Positions 1-9,610 are shown, counted from the first letter of the stretch. The stretch: 64,000 nucleotides of DNA from Pseudomonadota bacterium (GCA_039028935.1 JBCCHD010000012.1:1-64000); one strand, 5' to 3'. Made by a program: numbers and translations. The notes: generated by a model not told the origin, from the letters alone.

Positions 1-650
1 ACACCAATACGCTTCAGACGCTGTTCCTGCCGGTACAGCGGCAAGCCATCGGCATACTTACTGATGGCCACGTACGCCAGTGTGCCAGGTGAGGCATTGC
101 TCTTGGGAATAGGCTGTGCCGGTCGCGGAGTTGTTTTGATCTTGCCTTCGCAGGATATACAGCGATACGTGCGGCGCACGTGTTTGAGCACGCGCACCTG
201 TGCCGGGATCAAGTCGAGTTGCTCGCTGGCCTTCTCGCCGATTACTTCCAGTGGTGACTGACAGGCATCGCATGTGCAGTCTTCATCCTCAAGCTCGTGG
301 ACAACTTCAACACGCGGCAGGTCTGCCGGCAGCGGCTTACGGCCGCCTTTGGCTCGACGATAGGATGAGACCTGTTGCGAGGCGGGGTTATCAGCCGTGC
401 TGTTAACACTTACGTCATCGCCATCATCTTCGGTGGCTACTGTCACTTCGGCTTCATTGAACACCAGCGCCATTTGATCGAGACTGAACCGCTCAGAACG
501 TGTGCCAAAGTGTTGGTGACATGCGAGTTTGATTTGTTCTGGCAGCTGGTTGATGAACTGGTCTTTTTGTTCGTTCTTTTGCTGCAGCTGATGCACCAGC
601 GACTTGAGCTCGTCGAGATTGTTCGGCAAGTTGTTGGTCGCCTTGTGCAT
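1..650 (-). CDS. tnpC: IS66 transposase TnpC, N-terminal part (partial)
   Basis: This is the DDE transposase of the IS66 element; only about the first 216 residues are in the window and the frame is open to base 1. The start chosen is the ATG at 650, just downstream of tnpB. A leucine/glutamine-rich N-terminal helix contains NNLDELKSLVHQLQQKNEQ. The GTRSERFS motif common to TnpC proteins follows. A cysteine cluster (CTCDAC, then CISCEGK about 45 residues later) fits the zinc-binding domain. The start of the core reads LAYVAISKYADGLPLYRQE. The catalytic domain lies outside the window, so activity cannot be judged. Confidence 0.88.
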   Translation of the reverse strand, partial: MHKATNNLPNNLDELKSLVHQLQQKNEQKDQFINQLPEQIKLACHQHFGTRSERFSLDQMALVFNEAEVTVATEDDGDDVSVNSTADNPASQQVSSYRRAKGGRKPLPADLPRVEVVHELEDEDCTCDACQSPLEVIGEKASEQLDLIPAQVRVLKHVRRTYRCISCEGKIKTTPRPAQPIPKSNASPGTLAYVAISKYADGLPLYRQEQRLKRIG

Positions 651-675
651 GGCCTGTATTTTACCACGCCTCACG

Positions 676-1035
676 TTACAACACCGTATGGTGCGGTAAA
701 AATGCATGACCTTGCATCAGTGTTAAGTCGTAACCGTCAAGCAGCCAGTTGATCTGTTGTACGTTCAGTTCGACTATGTCGAGGTTCAGCGTCAACGGCC
801 ATTTGAAGCGTGATTTTTCAAGGCGCTTCATCCACAACACAAAACCGTTTCCTTCCCACACTACCATCTTGACCAGCTTGCGATTGCGGCTGCAGAACAC
901 GAACAGTGACGAGTTAAACGGATCAAGATCCATCTCGCCCTCAACGATCGCCACCAGGCCATTGATCGCCTTACGCATGTCGACTGGCTCGCGATGCAAA
1001 TAGATCGCGCCGGTGTCAGGTGACGGTCGAATCAC
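676..1035 (-). CDS. tnpB: IS66 accessory protein TnpB
   Basis: A 119-residue protein of the IS66 Orf2 family, an accessory protein required for transposition of IS66 elements. It has the family hallmarks in order: MIRPSPDT at the N-terminus, YLHREPVDMRKAINGLVAIV, then LFVFCSRNRKLVKMVVWEGN and GFVLWMKRLEKSRFKWP. The start is a GTG that overlaps the tnpA stop as GTGA (1032-1035), the usual translational coupling in this family. Length and sequence look complete. Confidence 0.93.
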   Translation of the reverse strand: MIRPSPDTGAIYLHREPVDMRKAINGLVAIVEGEMDLDPFNSSLFVFCSRNRKLVKMVVWEGNGFVLWMKRLEKSRFKWPLTLNLDIVELNVQQINWLLDGYDLTLMQGHAFLPHHTVL

Positions 1036-1370
1036 GCCAGACGACTCGCAACCGTCATAATCTCTCGCAGCGACACCCCATCCAGATCACCGGTAAACTG
1101 AACACACACTCCGTTAGGCAGTGTTACACTGCAATCGGTGGAGGCAACCTTTGCTGGTACCTTGGCGACCGGCACGAATGCTGCCTTCGGCTTCTTCTCT
1201 GGCAAAAACCCACGGCGTGTTAACGCTGTCTTCCATTGGTAGAGGTCTTTGACCTTTAGCTTGTGAGTAGCGGCGTAGACGACCAGGGTATCAGCGCTTG
1301 CTTCAGCTGCATTAATATGGTCGAGCCAGTGTTGCTGGCGTTTGGTAATTGACTTCTTAGGCCTGGCCAT
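1032..1370 (-). CDS. tnpA: IS66 Orf1 protein TnpA
   Basis: A 112-residue protein, first gene of the IS66 element. It has an N-terminal helix-turn-helix-like region (HWLDHINAAEASADTLVVYA, then LYQWKTALTRRG) and a C-terminal part (VTLPNGVCVQFTGD, then REIMTVASRL) typical of IS66 Orf1. The ATG at 1370 gives MARPKKSITKR and is preferred to an in-frame ATG at 1412, which would add 14 unrelated residues. It overlaps tnpB by 4 bases. Confidence 0.88.
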   Translation of the reverse strand: MARPKKSITKRQQHWLDHINAAEASADTLVVYAATHKLKVKDLYQWKTALTRRGFLPEKKPKAAFVPVAKVPAKVASTDCSVTLPNGVCVQFTGDLDGVSLREIMTVASRLA

Positions 1371-1455
1371 CGATGAGCTCCTCGGTGTGAACAACAGCGA
1401 GAAGCATCGCATTGGAAAACTTAACTGGGAAGGACGCCCTTTATGTGGCGCTTAC

Positions 1456-1845
1456 ACTTCATGCCGGCTATCAATGTTGCGCCCCCGGTGGAATCAGTGA
1501 TTTTCTAGACTTGTCGGGCTGGTGGGTATAAGGGACGGTACTGTAATCCCAGGACGGGGCCATGGTTACAAACATAGTCATGACAATCTATATGAATCAC
1601 CAGCGATCTTCGCGCCGCACGCGCCGCCAGTCCCGCTCCATCGTTTTGGTGGGCCGATAGGCCATTCGACCAGCCACCAAGGACAAAATCTCGGACGCTG
1701 TGACCTGTAGACCTGAGCCATCGAGCACTTAGCTACCAGTCAACAAGACGCCGATCATCATTATCAATGGCGAAATGACGAAGAAGGTGGTGGTTCTATT
1801 CAGAGTTTTCCACCCATTCTGCATCGCTGTAGATAGTTGTGTGCT
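1456..1845. other. Intergenic stretch, no recognisable gene
   Basis: About 390 bases lie between the IS66 end and the stop of the next minus-strand gene. An open frame on the plus strand (1522-1710) shows no family resemblance and no ribosome binding site. I see no hairpin terminator, RNA gene or transposon remnant here. Confidence 0.5.
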
Positions 1846-2052
1846 TTAGCTAGAAGATCCACACTTCGACTCCTCACACATCATCGCGTCATCACAGTTG
1901 TCGTTGATCCAGGTCGATGCCTCAGCCTCAGTGGCGTAAGGACCCTTACATCGATGAAAATCCGGCTGCAGCAATCCGCCATCATGAGTCGTACACAATT
2001 TGCTGCCTGCTCCACGTTTTCGTACTACCCACCAATTCTTCTCGTCCGGCAT
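1846..2052 (-). CDS. Small uncharacterised protein, 68 residues
   Basis: This encodes a short soluble protein, unrecognised, beginning MPDEKNWWVVRKRGAG. It has five cysteines spread through it (SKLCTTH, HRCKGP, DNCDD, MMCEE, SKCGS) and a middle segment GPYATEAEASTWINDN that looks like a small alpha/beta fold with an exposed helix. An AGGAG ribosome site stands about 8 bases before the ATG, which supports real translation. It lies downstream of the 179-residue membrane protein gene on the same strand (131 bases apart) and may share its transcript. No function is proposed. Confidence 0.6.
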   Translation of the reverse strand: MPDEKNWWVVRKRGAGSKLCTTHDGGLLQPDFHRCKGPYATEAEASTWINDNCDDAMMCEESKCGSSS

Positions 2053-2183
2053 ATTTATGGCTCCTGTTTCAGTTTAGTTGTAATGAGATCAAGGCCTCAA
2101 TCGACACGGCCTCGGAGTTTAAGAGTCTTGTTACCGGAGGTTTTCAAGCACCTAGAGTGAAGGATGGCCGGCACCATCACACC

Positions 2184-2723
2184 CTATTTCTGAATTTTTA
2201 CGAATGCCGCGGCAATCACTGCGGCTGCACCAATCACTGCTACTACTATGGAAGCTACTATGGCGTAGAAACGCTGGCGGGACTCTTTTCGAGCAAGGGC
2301 CTGGGCATGCAAGTCAATGGCCATCTTCATCATCCATTGCTTCTCGTCGCTGCTTAGCGGGGCACGCGATATACAGTCTCGATCGCGGCCTGAAAGCGCT
2401 TTGACCTGCGCACGCGTTAGCAGCTGCCCGTCATCGACATTGTATCGCTTTGGCTTGGCGCGCCGCATGAGCATACAAACGTTCTGCTTCTCCTCGTCAT
2501 CATCGTCTTCGTCGTTCACGCGGAAGAACTCCGGATGCTCGTGGAACAATGCCTTCCAGCTATCTGCGGTGCGTGGCTTTACCTTGAGGCGGTCCTGAAA
2601 GTAGCCAAACGACACTTTGTAGTACCTATACGTGCTCAGCATCTGGATCCCGGCGAGAACGTCTGAAAGACGATCGTCGCCTTCAAGGTAAGGATTCTTT
2701 GTCGTCTTCTGAGAAGAGTCCAT
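2184..2723 (-). CDS. Conserved hypothetical protein with C-terminal membrane anchor
   Basis: A protein of about 179 residues of a family I recognise by pattern but which has no established function. Near residues 14-30 is RLSDVLAGIQMLSTYRYY. Then comes SWKALFHEHPEFFRV around residue 58, a KRYNVDDGQLLTRAQ segment, and SRAPLSSDEKQWMMKMAIDLH around residue 120. The last 30 residues form one hydrophobic helix (AIVASIVVAVIGAAAVIAAAF) followed by KIQK. That is a tail-anchored layout with the N-terminal part in the cytoplasm. The HPEFFR segment could be part of a winged-helix-like fold, which is inference. The ATG at 2723 is preferred to a TTG two codons upstream. Confidence 0.72.
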   Translation of the reverse strand: MDSSQKTTKNPYLEGDDRLSDVLAGIQMLSTYRYYKVSFGYFQDRLKVKPRTADSWKALFHEHPEFFRVNDEDDDDEEKQNVCMLMRRAKPKRYNVDDGQLLTRAQVKALSGRDRDCISRAPLSSDEKQWMMKMAIDLHAQALARKESRQRFYAIVASIVVAVIGAAAVIAAAFVKIQK

Positions 2724-2792
2724 TCGCAATATCCACTGGTCCGGTTATTGTAGGAGTAATATGTCTTGTCGAATTCTTGTGTCGATTTCTAT

Positions 2793-2832
2793 TACACTAT
2801 TGGTACATAATTTAGTTGTATCGTACACTATT
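2793..2832. promoter_or_regulatory. Direct repeat TACACTATT, possible operator
   Basis: The nonamer TACACTATT occurs at 2793-2801 and again at 2824-2832. The copies are 31 bases apart, about three helical turns, in an A/T-rich gap between two divergent genes, one of which was a MarR-type regulator. A shared operator is plausible but unproven; A/T-rich DNA can give such repeats by chance. Confidence 0.25.
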
Positions 2833-2885
2833 TGCGTCAGCAATCTTAAATCCTTTATTACCATATATTGCACAGTCTTGATATT

Positions 2886-3356
2886 ATGAATCTAAGAAAG
2901 CTAGACTTCGCAGAGGAATTTGTGCAGCTAGTTGATGCCGCGTCAAGGCATCTTCGTTCATCGCTAGTAGAGTAACTCAACAAGTTGAGCCTTTTAGTAA
3001 ATCAGGCAAACGTGTTGCTGTAATTAGACAGAAACAAGGATCGTTCGACGGCTCCATCCATAAAGTTTGTTGGCGAACAGATACCTAGAGCGGTCGAGGT
3101 CAGTCGACGTATAGAGGAGATGCACGGAAGTGGCCTGGTCGAAACCACTAGGGATATTGCTGACAGACGTGTGTGGCAAGTAGAGCTGACAAGCGGCGGT
3201 AGGAAAAAAGCGAATCGAGTAAGAAAAGTATTCCGAGACAAAGCCGCTGCATTGACAAAGCACACGAAAATGCCGAATCTCGTCTCTGGCATTGAAGCAT
3301 TGAAGTCTCTACAGCACAAAGCGCTAGAAAGAAAAACCGTTAGAACAATCGAGTAG
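2886..3356 (+). pseudogene. MarR-type transcription regulator, inactivated by two stops
   Basis: The frame that starts at the ATG at 2886 stays aligned to 3356 but carries TAA codons at 2973-2975 and 3021-3023. The C-terminal 78 residues are open and carry a MarR-like wing: GLVETTRDIADRRVWQVELT followed by SGGRKKANRV. MarR regulators typically show D-x-R at the wing tip and LT-x-x-G after it. The first 29 residues (EEFVQLVDAASRHLRSS) look like the usual N-terminal dimerisation helix. I read it as a decayed regulator. Restart at the ATG at 3120 would give only a wing fragment without the recognition helix. It lies directly upstream of the giant-protein operon and may once have controlled it. 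Confidence 0.6.
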
Positions 3357-3422
3357 TACCGCGAAGAGATAACTCAGAAAGATAGAAAACAAATAACACT
3401 CAGACAGGGACGGGGTAGGCGG

Positions 3423-6400
3423 ATGAAACTTAGCGTTCGACTTAGGGAAGTTTTTGATCCCATCGAGATTTCTTCATCTGAACTACCGGCCGACTTCCCA
3501 ACGTTCGAACCCAAACAAGTTGAATCTATTCACATATATGACCGATCACAGGGTGATGCTTTCACACTGTCAGGGGTCGAATTCAACCAAGTTGATGCCA
3601 AAGAGGGAGAAATCCGTATCGGGTTCTTGGTGCCTCCAGTATCACCTAGATCTCCTAGCGAGTGGGGGCGTGGGCAGCCAGTTCTGCTAAAGATAGAAGG
3701 TCATCAAATCGTCTACGACGTATCTCATGTTGAATGGCGTTTACGTAACTCAGAACCGCTCATAGGAGAACTCGGAAAGACGGCAAAGGCCGGCAACAAA
3801 GCGCGAGTCAATATTAGGTCCCTACCGTTCGACGATTCAGGATTGTTCAATCCAAAAGTCAAGTTGAAACAACCTTTGCTCAACAGGCGTACTCACAGAG
3901 TAAGCGTCCAGTTGAGGGAAAAGTCGGGAAGATTGGTACTCATGGTGATGCCTTTGGTTGGTGAAGGCTGGGAGATTAAGGTTTCTGGAACAACACTCAC
4001 TGGTTGGGAGTCTTTTAAGTCGAAGAAAGAGGCTCGTGAGAAAGATCACGGGGTCCCTCTGCTTCTTGGTCTGACAATCGGACACGAAAGATGGACCTAT
4101 GGCATATGCCGGTTGCCTGGCCAGTCATCGAACGTGGAGGCTACGCAACAGTGGAACGAAAGAGTACTTAGTGGAATGACAGGTCGTTTCATAACAGAAC
4201 ACGGCAGGCCCTGGAACCCACTACCAAAACTGCCAGAACCGACCAGTACTACACGTCCGATAATTGTCAGTAATGGCGTGACAAGTAGCCGCCAATCGCT
4301 ATTTTGGTTCGGTTTACGTTCCCAAACCACCAAGATCCGTTACGACTGGCGACTGGCGGAACATTCCACAAAGCCTGAGCCTTTGACGTTTGATTACAAG
4401 CCGCCCGACTGGAATGTAGGCGGTGGTTTGGAAACGTCACCGTTCGCGGGAGTAGACACGGTTTTCGCGGAAACGGTGGTGCGACATTCATTCGATGATG
4501 CTGACGGCGCGAAGAAAACACTCGAAATGAACTATGGGTCGCTAGGCGTAGAAAACACGGATGAAAAGTACGTTGAGTTCGATGGCATGGAGTTCGACTT
4601 TAGCGAAGTGTCTGGAGCTAAGGTCCGATGCGAGATTGATGGATGGGAAAAAACAAGGGTTTCAGGATGGTTGCTAAACTCTGACCTTACCGCGCCTGGC
4701 ACTCGGGGTCGTTACTCCGCGGCTGGCGGCAGGGGTGAACGATTCTCAACATTGACATCCGGGGGTGACGAAGAGGCTCAAATTGTACGACCGAGCATAC
4801 CGTCTATCGGTGTTCTAGAGGGGAGCGGCGACTCAGGTGCCGAACAAGAAGCATCGCTTGAAGGCGATTTTGCGCTGACGACAAGAAGCAGCAAAGGCGG
4901 AAACCAACTGGTACAGGCAGAGCTCCGTACAAAAATCAAGAACAAGGAGCTCCCGGCCGCTTTTTACTTCCAGCACAAGCCGTTCCTACTCACACTTATA
5001 AAGGGCCAGAAGCACGACCCAGAGGGCGGTAGCACTGTTGCAAGATGGCGGAATGACGACACTGACCAGCCGCAGTGGCGTTCGCCGTATCGCTCGGTTT
5101 CAATAGCGTTGCCGGCGCAGGCGATCGGTGAGGAGATGGAAAGGGGGAACCGCTTCTGGAAGGACGGTATCCCTTATATGAAGGAAGAGGCACCGATACA
5201 CTTCCGCTTCTCCCCCAGCACCGAACTCGAGTTGAGACCCGATAGAGGGAAACAACGGTATAAACCGCTGCCGACCAATCTTCGGTGGGTCGTCGATGAT
5301 GCGGATGTAATGTCGTTTCGCACCGAAATGGCCTACCCCGTTGCGGTCAAATTCGAGCGGGACGCACAGGAACTTCCTGATCTCCGACTACGAGAATCGA
5401 GTACGTTTTTCGGTTCAACGGTTCAGTTGCTGCCAGAGAACGCCTCTGATGTATTCGAGAGAACCCTTGAAGGCGAACTGCTCATAGATTGGGCAGCGAC
5501 GAAAAATATAAAGGGCTACGACGAGTTCAGGGTCGCGGATGTGGCCAGCGCAGCTAACTTTAACGCCCGAATTTCACGACTTCACCTCACGAATCCACAA
5601 GGTCAAACAAAAGGCTTGAATCTGCGACAAGGGCTGTCGATGGAGATTCGGTCGCACGGCTTGAACAAAGGAATTGATGGCGCCACACCGCCTCTGATGT
5701 CTCCGCTTCCAGAAGATCAGGACGATCTTCGTCCGATTGAGAAACAAGAAATAGAGTCGTTCCTAATTGACACGCAGCCGGACGAAGGAACTGGCGATGA
5801 AGACAAGGAAACCAAAGCAACGCCAGACTGGGGTGACGAGAGTAACGGGGCTTTCCGCGGTGGAGTCCTGCATACAATTGAATTCAAATCCGAACTCCTG
5901 GCCGTACTAAGAAAACCGTCATCGACCCATGGATCGATTGACGAGCTGTCATTCTCGAACTTGGGTGCGTCGGGCAACGGAACCTTCGAATTCGATAACA
6001 AGAAAACCAAGTTCAGCGTTGAGGTACGCGATGGGCAGATAGCGAGATTGCTCAAGATCCGAATTGGCCGAATTGGGATTGTTTGGAATCGCGCGTATCA
6101 CATAGTCGTCTACGAACGAACAGTAGTCCCGAGCGCCCAATTCGAGGATCAACAACGAGATCACGACCACTTGGGTCGCCCAGTGCTTCGAAAAACTGAG
6201 GAGTACATCGAACCGATCGATGTAACTCGACCTTTTGATAAGGAAAAGAGTAAGGATAAGAACAACTCGGTAGGTATCGACGGGTTTGAGGTAGTCTCAC
6301 CACGAATTTACGTTGATAGCGCGTGGGGTACGGACCTGGATGGAGAGGGATACACGATTCCTCTCTGGGATGGAGGACGTAGCGAGAGGACAGAAGAAGA

Positions 6401-9400
6401 GCGAAAGGGGGGCTGGTACTACCCGAAGCCGAAACTGGCTTTCTACGGCTTAAACAGCACTGGCAGTACCTGCCGAAACACTTGTCGCAATCCAGACGAA
6501 CTTGTTTTCTATACGAGCACAGTAGACACCTCCAGCAATCCGAGTGACTGGGATGCAAGGAAAGGAGTCGATGCCGCGGCAGGACTGTGCCTACTGGGTG
6601 TTATCACCCCGATACTGGAAGTCCCTGCGGAGGTGAATGACTTCATACAGAACCCGGCGACTGTGCGTCCGCGGCCAGATGCAATTAGGCGACCCGGATT
6701 TGACTTGTTGGTCGACGCCGATGGTGCAATAGACATTCAGAAGGGTCGGACGAATAAGCCTGTTTACGCGAAGCTTGATCTTATCTCGATGGCAAGGACT
6801 GCGGAATCCGGCGGACTATCGCGAAAGGACCTGTCGAAAATACAGGACATAGGTAACGTCGAGGCAAAACTTAAGGAAGTTCGGAACGCTGCGAACGCTG
6901 GCACACAGATTAGCAATGCAACCCGTCGGCTTCGGGAGTGGATTGACAACCTTCCCGAGAACGTTCTCCGATATCAATGCGAAGACCTCGAACGGAAGCT
7001 ACTGGAGGAACTCGACAGTCTGGAGATTGCAGCGAAGCGGGAAATAATTGGCGTTTTCACAAACCTGAAAGACAACTTGCCCGTCATTCCTGACGAGGAG
7101 GAAGTGAAGGCGACTATCTGGGAGGACCTTGTCGGGCGGCATCTGACCGATGGATCGTTGTTGACGGAGTACGCCAAAGACGCGCTGAACTACATTGACT
7201 CAGAAATTCTTGTAAAGCCAGGCAATGAACTCGCCAATCTCGAAGGGGAGGCCCGTGAAACGCTATTTGGAAAGCTTCGCAGCGCTTGTGATGGCTACTC
7301 AAGCAGCCTGACCAGGGCAATCAGAAAGCTTAAGACCGGGATTTTGGAAGATCTGACATCCGCTTCAGCAGAGCTTTCAGGCGCATTAGATGATCTAGAT
7401 GTATTTGCCAGCGAACTTCACGCCTTTTACGAGGAAGCAAAAGCAGGAAATGCCTGGGCAAACGAGAAGGCCAAGGAGGCGCGCCGATCTCTGAACAAAG
7501 CCGACCGTCTATTAGCAAGTAAGTCCGCCAATGGCTTTGAGTCGCTAATTGACCGCCTGCGGAAGTTTTTGGCGATGCTCGACAGCCTGTTGGCCGTAGC
7601 CGAGACCGTTAACGTTGAAGACCTGAAGAGTGTGCTTGACGGCGCTATTGGCGAAGGACTGAGCAATTTAAAAAGTACGCTGGAGTCAATAAAAAAAGCA
7701 ATAGACGAAGTTCGCACGACGATAGAGGACAAAGCAAAGAGCGCTATTGAGGATATCGTCAGGAAACGATCGAATTTCGAAAAATTACTAAAGGACGAGC
7801 TTCAAGAAAAGAACGAATCCCGGCAAGCGATTGAGATGGTTCGGCAGGAGTTATCGGGAGCTGGAAACTCGATCATTGAAGACCTGCGAGTATTGGAAAC
7901 GGAAAAACTAGGCGAGCTTAGAGAAGCTACCCACTCACTCGTTGTCAGCGTATATAAGGACGCCCGTGGTGCTCTTGATGTGTATGCGGCGTTTGGCGAG
8001 GCGGTTGAAAAAAATGGGGCCTTCTGGACCTCCGAGGTCGAAGAGTTTGCAACTGAGGCACGCAAGTTTATTCAAGAAAATGCGGCGAAACTATGCGACA
8101 ACATTGAAGAACTAGAGGACGAAATCAATGACCGGTTGCGCGCTGCAGAAAAGAAGCTGAGAAGAAAGGCCGGCGATGCTGCTAAGGAACTATTTGACGA
8201 GGAAACAAGGGAAGCGTTGAAAGCGTTTGACAAGGAGACCAAGCAGCACATTAAGAAGATTAGGGAAGAGCTGGACAACAACGAAACAATAGGAAAAGTC
8301 GACTCAGCTATTAAGCTCGGAAAGGCTATTGGTGACTTGCCGAAGTTGCCTACACTTTCGTTTAACGTAGATAGAGCAGAATACGTTTTCGACGACATAA
8401 AAACGCAGCTCGAGACCTCGCAGTTCGCATCCAAATTTAAAGAGATTGACGCTGGCCTAAAAGAACTTGGCGTGAGCCTCCCCTCTATCGAGATTGGGGA
8501 GGAAATGATTCCACAACCCATTCGCGATCTCGATTTCAATAAGGTCATCGACAGCGTCGGTGGAATGGACTTCTCCAAGTTTTTAGAGAGATTTCGGCTT
8601 CCGGAACTTCGTTCTGATCAGTACAAGATCACCCACGACATCGACAAGGCCTCGCGCTCCGCCTGGGTCAAAGCAGAGATCAATCTTGAGGAGAAAAAGC
8701 GCCAAGAGCTGTTTGGCGAGGGCGGACTGACCGTATTTACTGAAAAAATGCACGCAAAGGCGCTCACGGAAGTGAGAGTCTTCGCCAACGGCGAGAAGAA
8801 AACTACCACAGACGGCGAGTACAAGGCGGATTGGGCTCTTAACTTCGGCGGCGCGGACCTTGTGATGTTCCGCGAGGTGACTGTTCGATACGACGGTAAC
8901 AGTTTCGATTTTGACATTGATCCAAACAAGATCGAGTACCACCCATCATTCAAATTCATATCCGACCTCGCGCAAACGCTTGAGGAATCCCTACCACCTT
9001 GGCTGGAGCTTATTAAGGACGGACGAGGGCTGCCGATCGGCGCACGGGCCAAGATGGACCTAAAAATTGACAGCCCTCCCCCGCTCGGGCCCATAACACT
9101 TGGCCCGCTGCATCTGCTCGGCGGCCTGGAGATGAGACTGGCCAATCATGGCGAGTTTGTACTACAGACGGTGGCCGGTGTGGGCACAGAAGAAACACCC
9201 ATCATGGTGTCAATTGGCTGGTTAGGTGGTGGTGCCTGGATCACTTGCCAGGCCACCCGAGCAGGTTCGGGAGAAATAACCTACCATGCAAACTTTGGTG
9301 TCGGACTGGGCGATACCAAAGCAATCAACCTAGCCAGCGTGGCGAGAGGCTCATATACCTACTTGCTTTACGCAAGCGCTATTTTCGATGACAAGACCGG

Positions 9401-9599
9401 CGGGCTTCTGCGTGCCGGACTAACGATTCAGGGATCCGCAAGAATACTCGGCATTGCCAATGCTTACGTCTTCCTCGGGTTGTCGGTAACTCATAAAGAC
9501 GGTGGCGGCACAACAGGACAAGGGACACTTCGGGTCAAAATCAAGATGAGCAAGTTTTACACACTGCGCGTCAACAAAGGCGTCACGAATAACTTCTAG
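3423..9599 (+). CDS. Giant uncharacterised protein A, 2058 residues
   Basis: I do not recognise this protein. It has no signal peptide and no clear membrane helix, so it should be made in the cytoplasm. Residues 1-760 look like several beta-rich domains. An acidic linker follows at about 762-810. Near 850-960 is a conserved-looking block with YERTVVPSAQFEDQQ and GRPVLRKTEEYIEPI, then a small cysteine pair (STCRNTCRN) near 1018. About 1145-1620 is a long charged helical, coiled-coil-like region. The last 190 residues (from about 1865) are glycine-rich and beta-like, ending KFYTLRVNKGVTNNF. The ATG at 3423 follows a GGGG-rich ribosome site. An 11-base gap separates it from protein B, so the two form an operon. 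No RHS repeats or toxin motifs are visible. Confidence 0.85.
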   Translation: MKLSVRLREVFDPIEISSSELPADFPTFEPKQVESIHIYDRSQGDAFTLSGVEFNQVDAKEGEIRIGFLVPPVSPRSPSEWGRGQPVLLKIEGHQIVYDVSHVEWRLRNSEPLIGELGKTAKAGNKARVNIRSLPFDDSGLFNPKVKLKQPLLNRRTHRVSVQLREKSGRLVLMVMPLVGEGWEIKVSGTTLTGWESFKSKKEAREKDHGVPLLLGLTIGHERWTYGICRLPGQSSNVEATQQWNERVLSGMTGRFITEHGRPWNPLPKLPEPTSTTRPIIVSNGVTSSRQSLFWFGLRSQTTKIRYDWRLAEHSTKPEPLTFDYKPPDWNVGGGLETSPFAGVDTVFAETVVRHSFDDADGAKKTLEMNYGSLGVENTDEKYVEFDGMEFDFSEVSGAKVRCEIDGWEKTRVSGWLLNSDLTAPGTRGRYSAAGGRGERFSTLTSGGDEEAQIVRPSIPSIGVLEGSGDSGAEQEASLEGDFALTTRSSKGGNQLVQAELRTKIKNKELPAAFYFQHKPFLLTLIKGQKHDPEGGSTVARWRNDDTDQPQWRSPYRSVSIALPAQAIGEEMERGNRFWKDGIPYMKEEAPIHFRFSPSTELELRPDRGKQRYKPLPTNLRWVVDDADVMSFRTEMAYPVAVKFERDAQELPDLRLRESSTFFGSTVQLLPENASDVFERTLEGELLIDWAATKNIKGYDEFRVADVASAANFNARISRLHLTNPQGQTKGLNLRQGLSMEIRSHGLNKGIDGATPPLMSPLPEDQDDLRPIEKQEIESFLIDTQPDEGTGDEDKETKATPDWGDESNGAFRGGVLHTIEFKSELLAVLRKPSSTHGSIDELSFSNLGASGNGTFEFDNKKTKFSVEVRDGQIARLLKIRIGRIGIVWNRAYHIVVYERTVVPSAQFEDQQRDHDHLGRPVLRKTEEYIEPIDVTRPFDKEKSKDKNNSVGIDGFEVVSPRIYVDSAWGTDLDGEGYTIPLWDGGRSERTEEERKGGWYYPKPKLAFYGLNSTGSTCRNTCRNPDELVFYTSTVDTSSNPSDWDARKGVDAAAGLCLLGVITPILEVPAEVNDFIQNPATVRPRPDAIRRPGFDLLVDADGAIDIQKGRTNKPVYAKLDLISMARTAESGGLSRKDLSKIQDIGNVEAKLKEVRNAANAGTQISNATRRLREWIDNLPENVLRYQCEDLERKLLEELDSLEIAAKREIIGVFTNLKDNLPVIPDEEEVKATIWEDLVGRHLTDGSLLTEYAKDALNYIDSEILVKPGNELANLEGEARETLFGKLRSACDGYSSSLTRAIRKLKTGILEDLTSASAELSGALDDLDVFASELHAFYEEAKAGNAWANEKAKEARRSLNKADRLLASKSANGFESLIDRLRKFLAMLDSLLAVAETVNVEDLKSVLDGAIGEGLSNLKSTLESIKKAIDEVRTTIEDKAKSAIEDIVRKRSNFEKLLKDELQEKNESRQAIEMVRQELSGAGNSIIEDLRVLETEKLGELREATHSLVVSVYKDARGALDVYAAFGEAVEKNGAFWTSEVEEFATEARKFIQENAAKLCDNIEELEDEINDRLRAAEKKLRRKAGDAAKELFDEETREALKAFDKETKQHIKKIREELDNNETIGKVDSAIKLGKAIGDLPKLPTLSFNVDRAEYVFDDIKTQLETSQFASKFKEIDAGLKELGVSLPSIEIGEEMIPQPIRDLDFNKVIDSVGGMDFSKFLERFRLPELRSDQYKITHDIDKASRSAWVKAEINLEEKKRQELFGEGGLTVFTEKMHAKALTEVRVFANGEKKTTTDGEYKADWALNFGGADLVMFREVTVRYDGNSFDFDIDPNKIEYHPSFKFISDLAQTLEESLPPWLELIKDGRGLPIGARAKMDLKIDSPPPLGPITLGPLHLLGGLEMRLANHGEFVLQTVAGVGTEETPIMVSIGWLGGGAWITCQATRAGSGEITYHANFGVGLGDTKAINLASVARGSYTYLLYASAIFDDKTGGLLRAGLTIQGSARILGIANAYVFLGLSVTHKDGGGTTGQGTLRVKIKMSKFYTLRVNKGVTNNF

Positions 9600-9610
9600 G
9601 AAGAGCGATC

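Larger units (their letters stand above)
1..1455 (-). mobile_element. IS66-family insertion sequence, cut by the window edge
   Basis: Three genes in the standard IS66 order (tnpA, tnpB, tnpC) lie on the minus strand. Past tnpA, the minus strand starting at 1455 reads GTAAGCGCCACATAAAGGG. IS66-family ends typically begin with GTAA followed by a G/C-rich stretch, so 1455 is taken as the outer edge of the element. The other end lies left of base 1, so the partner repeat and any target duplication cannot be examined. The visible genes have no internal stops, so the element may be intact. Confidence 0.85.

Noticed and set aside
1522-1710. 62-residue open frame on the plus strand
   Set aside because: No ribosome site and no recognisable pattern.
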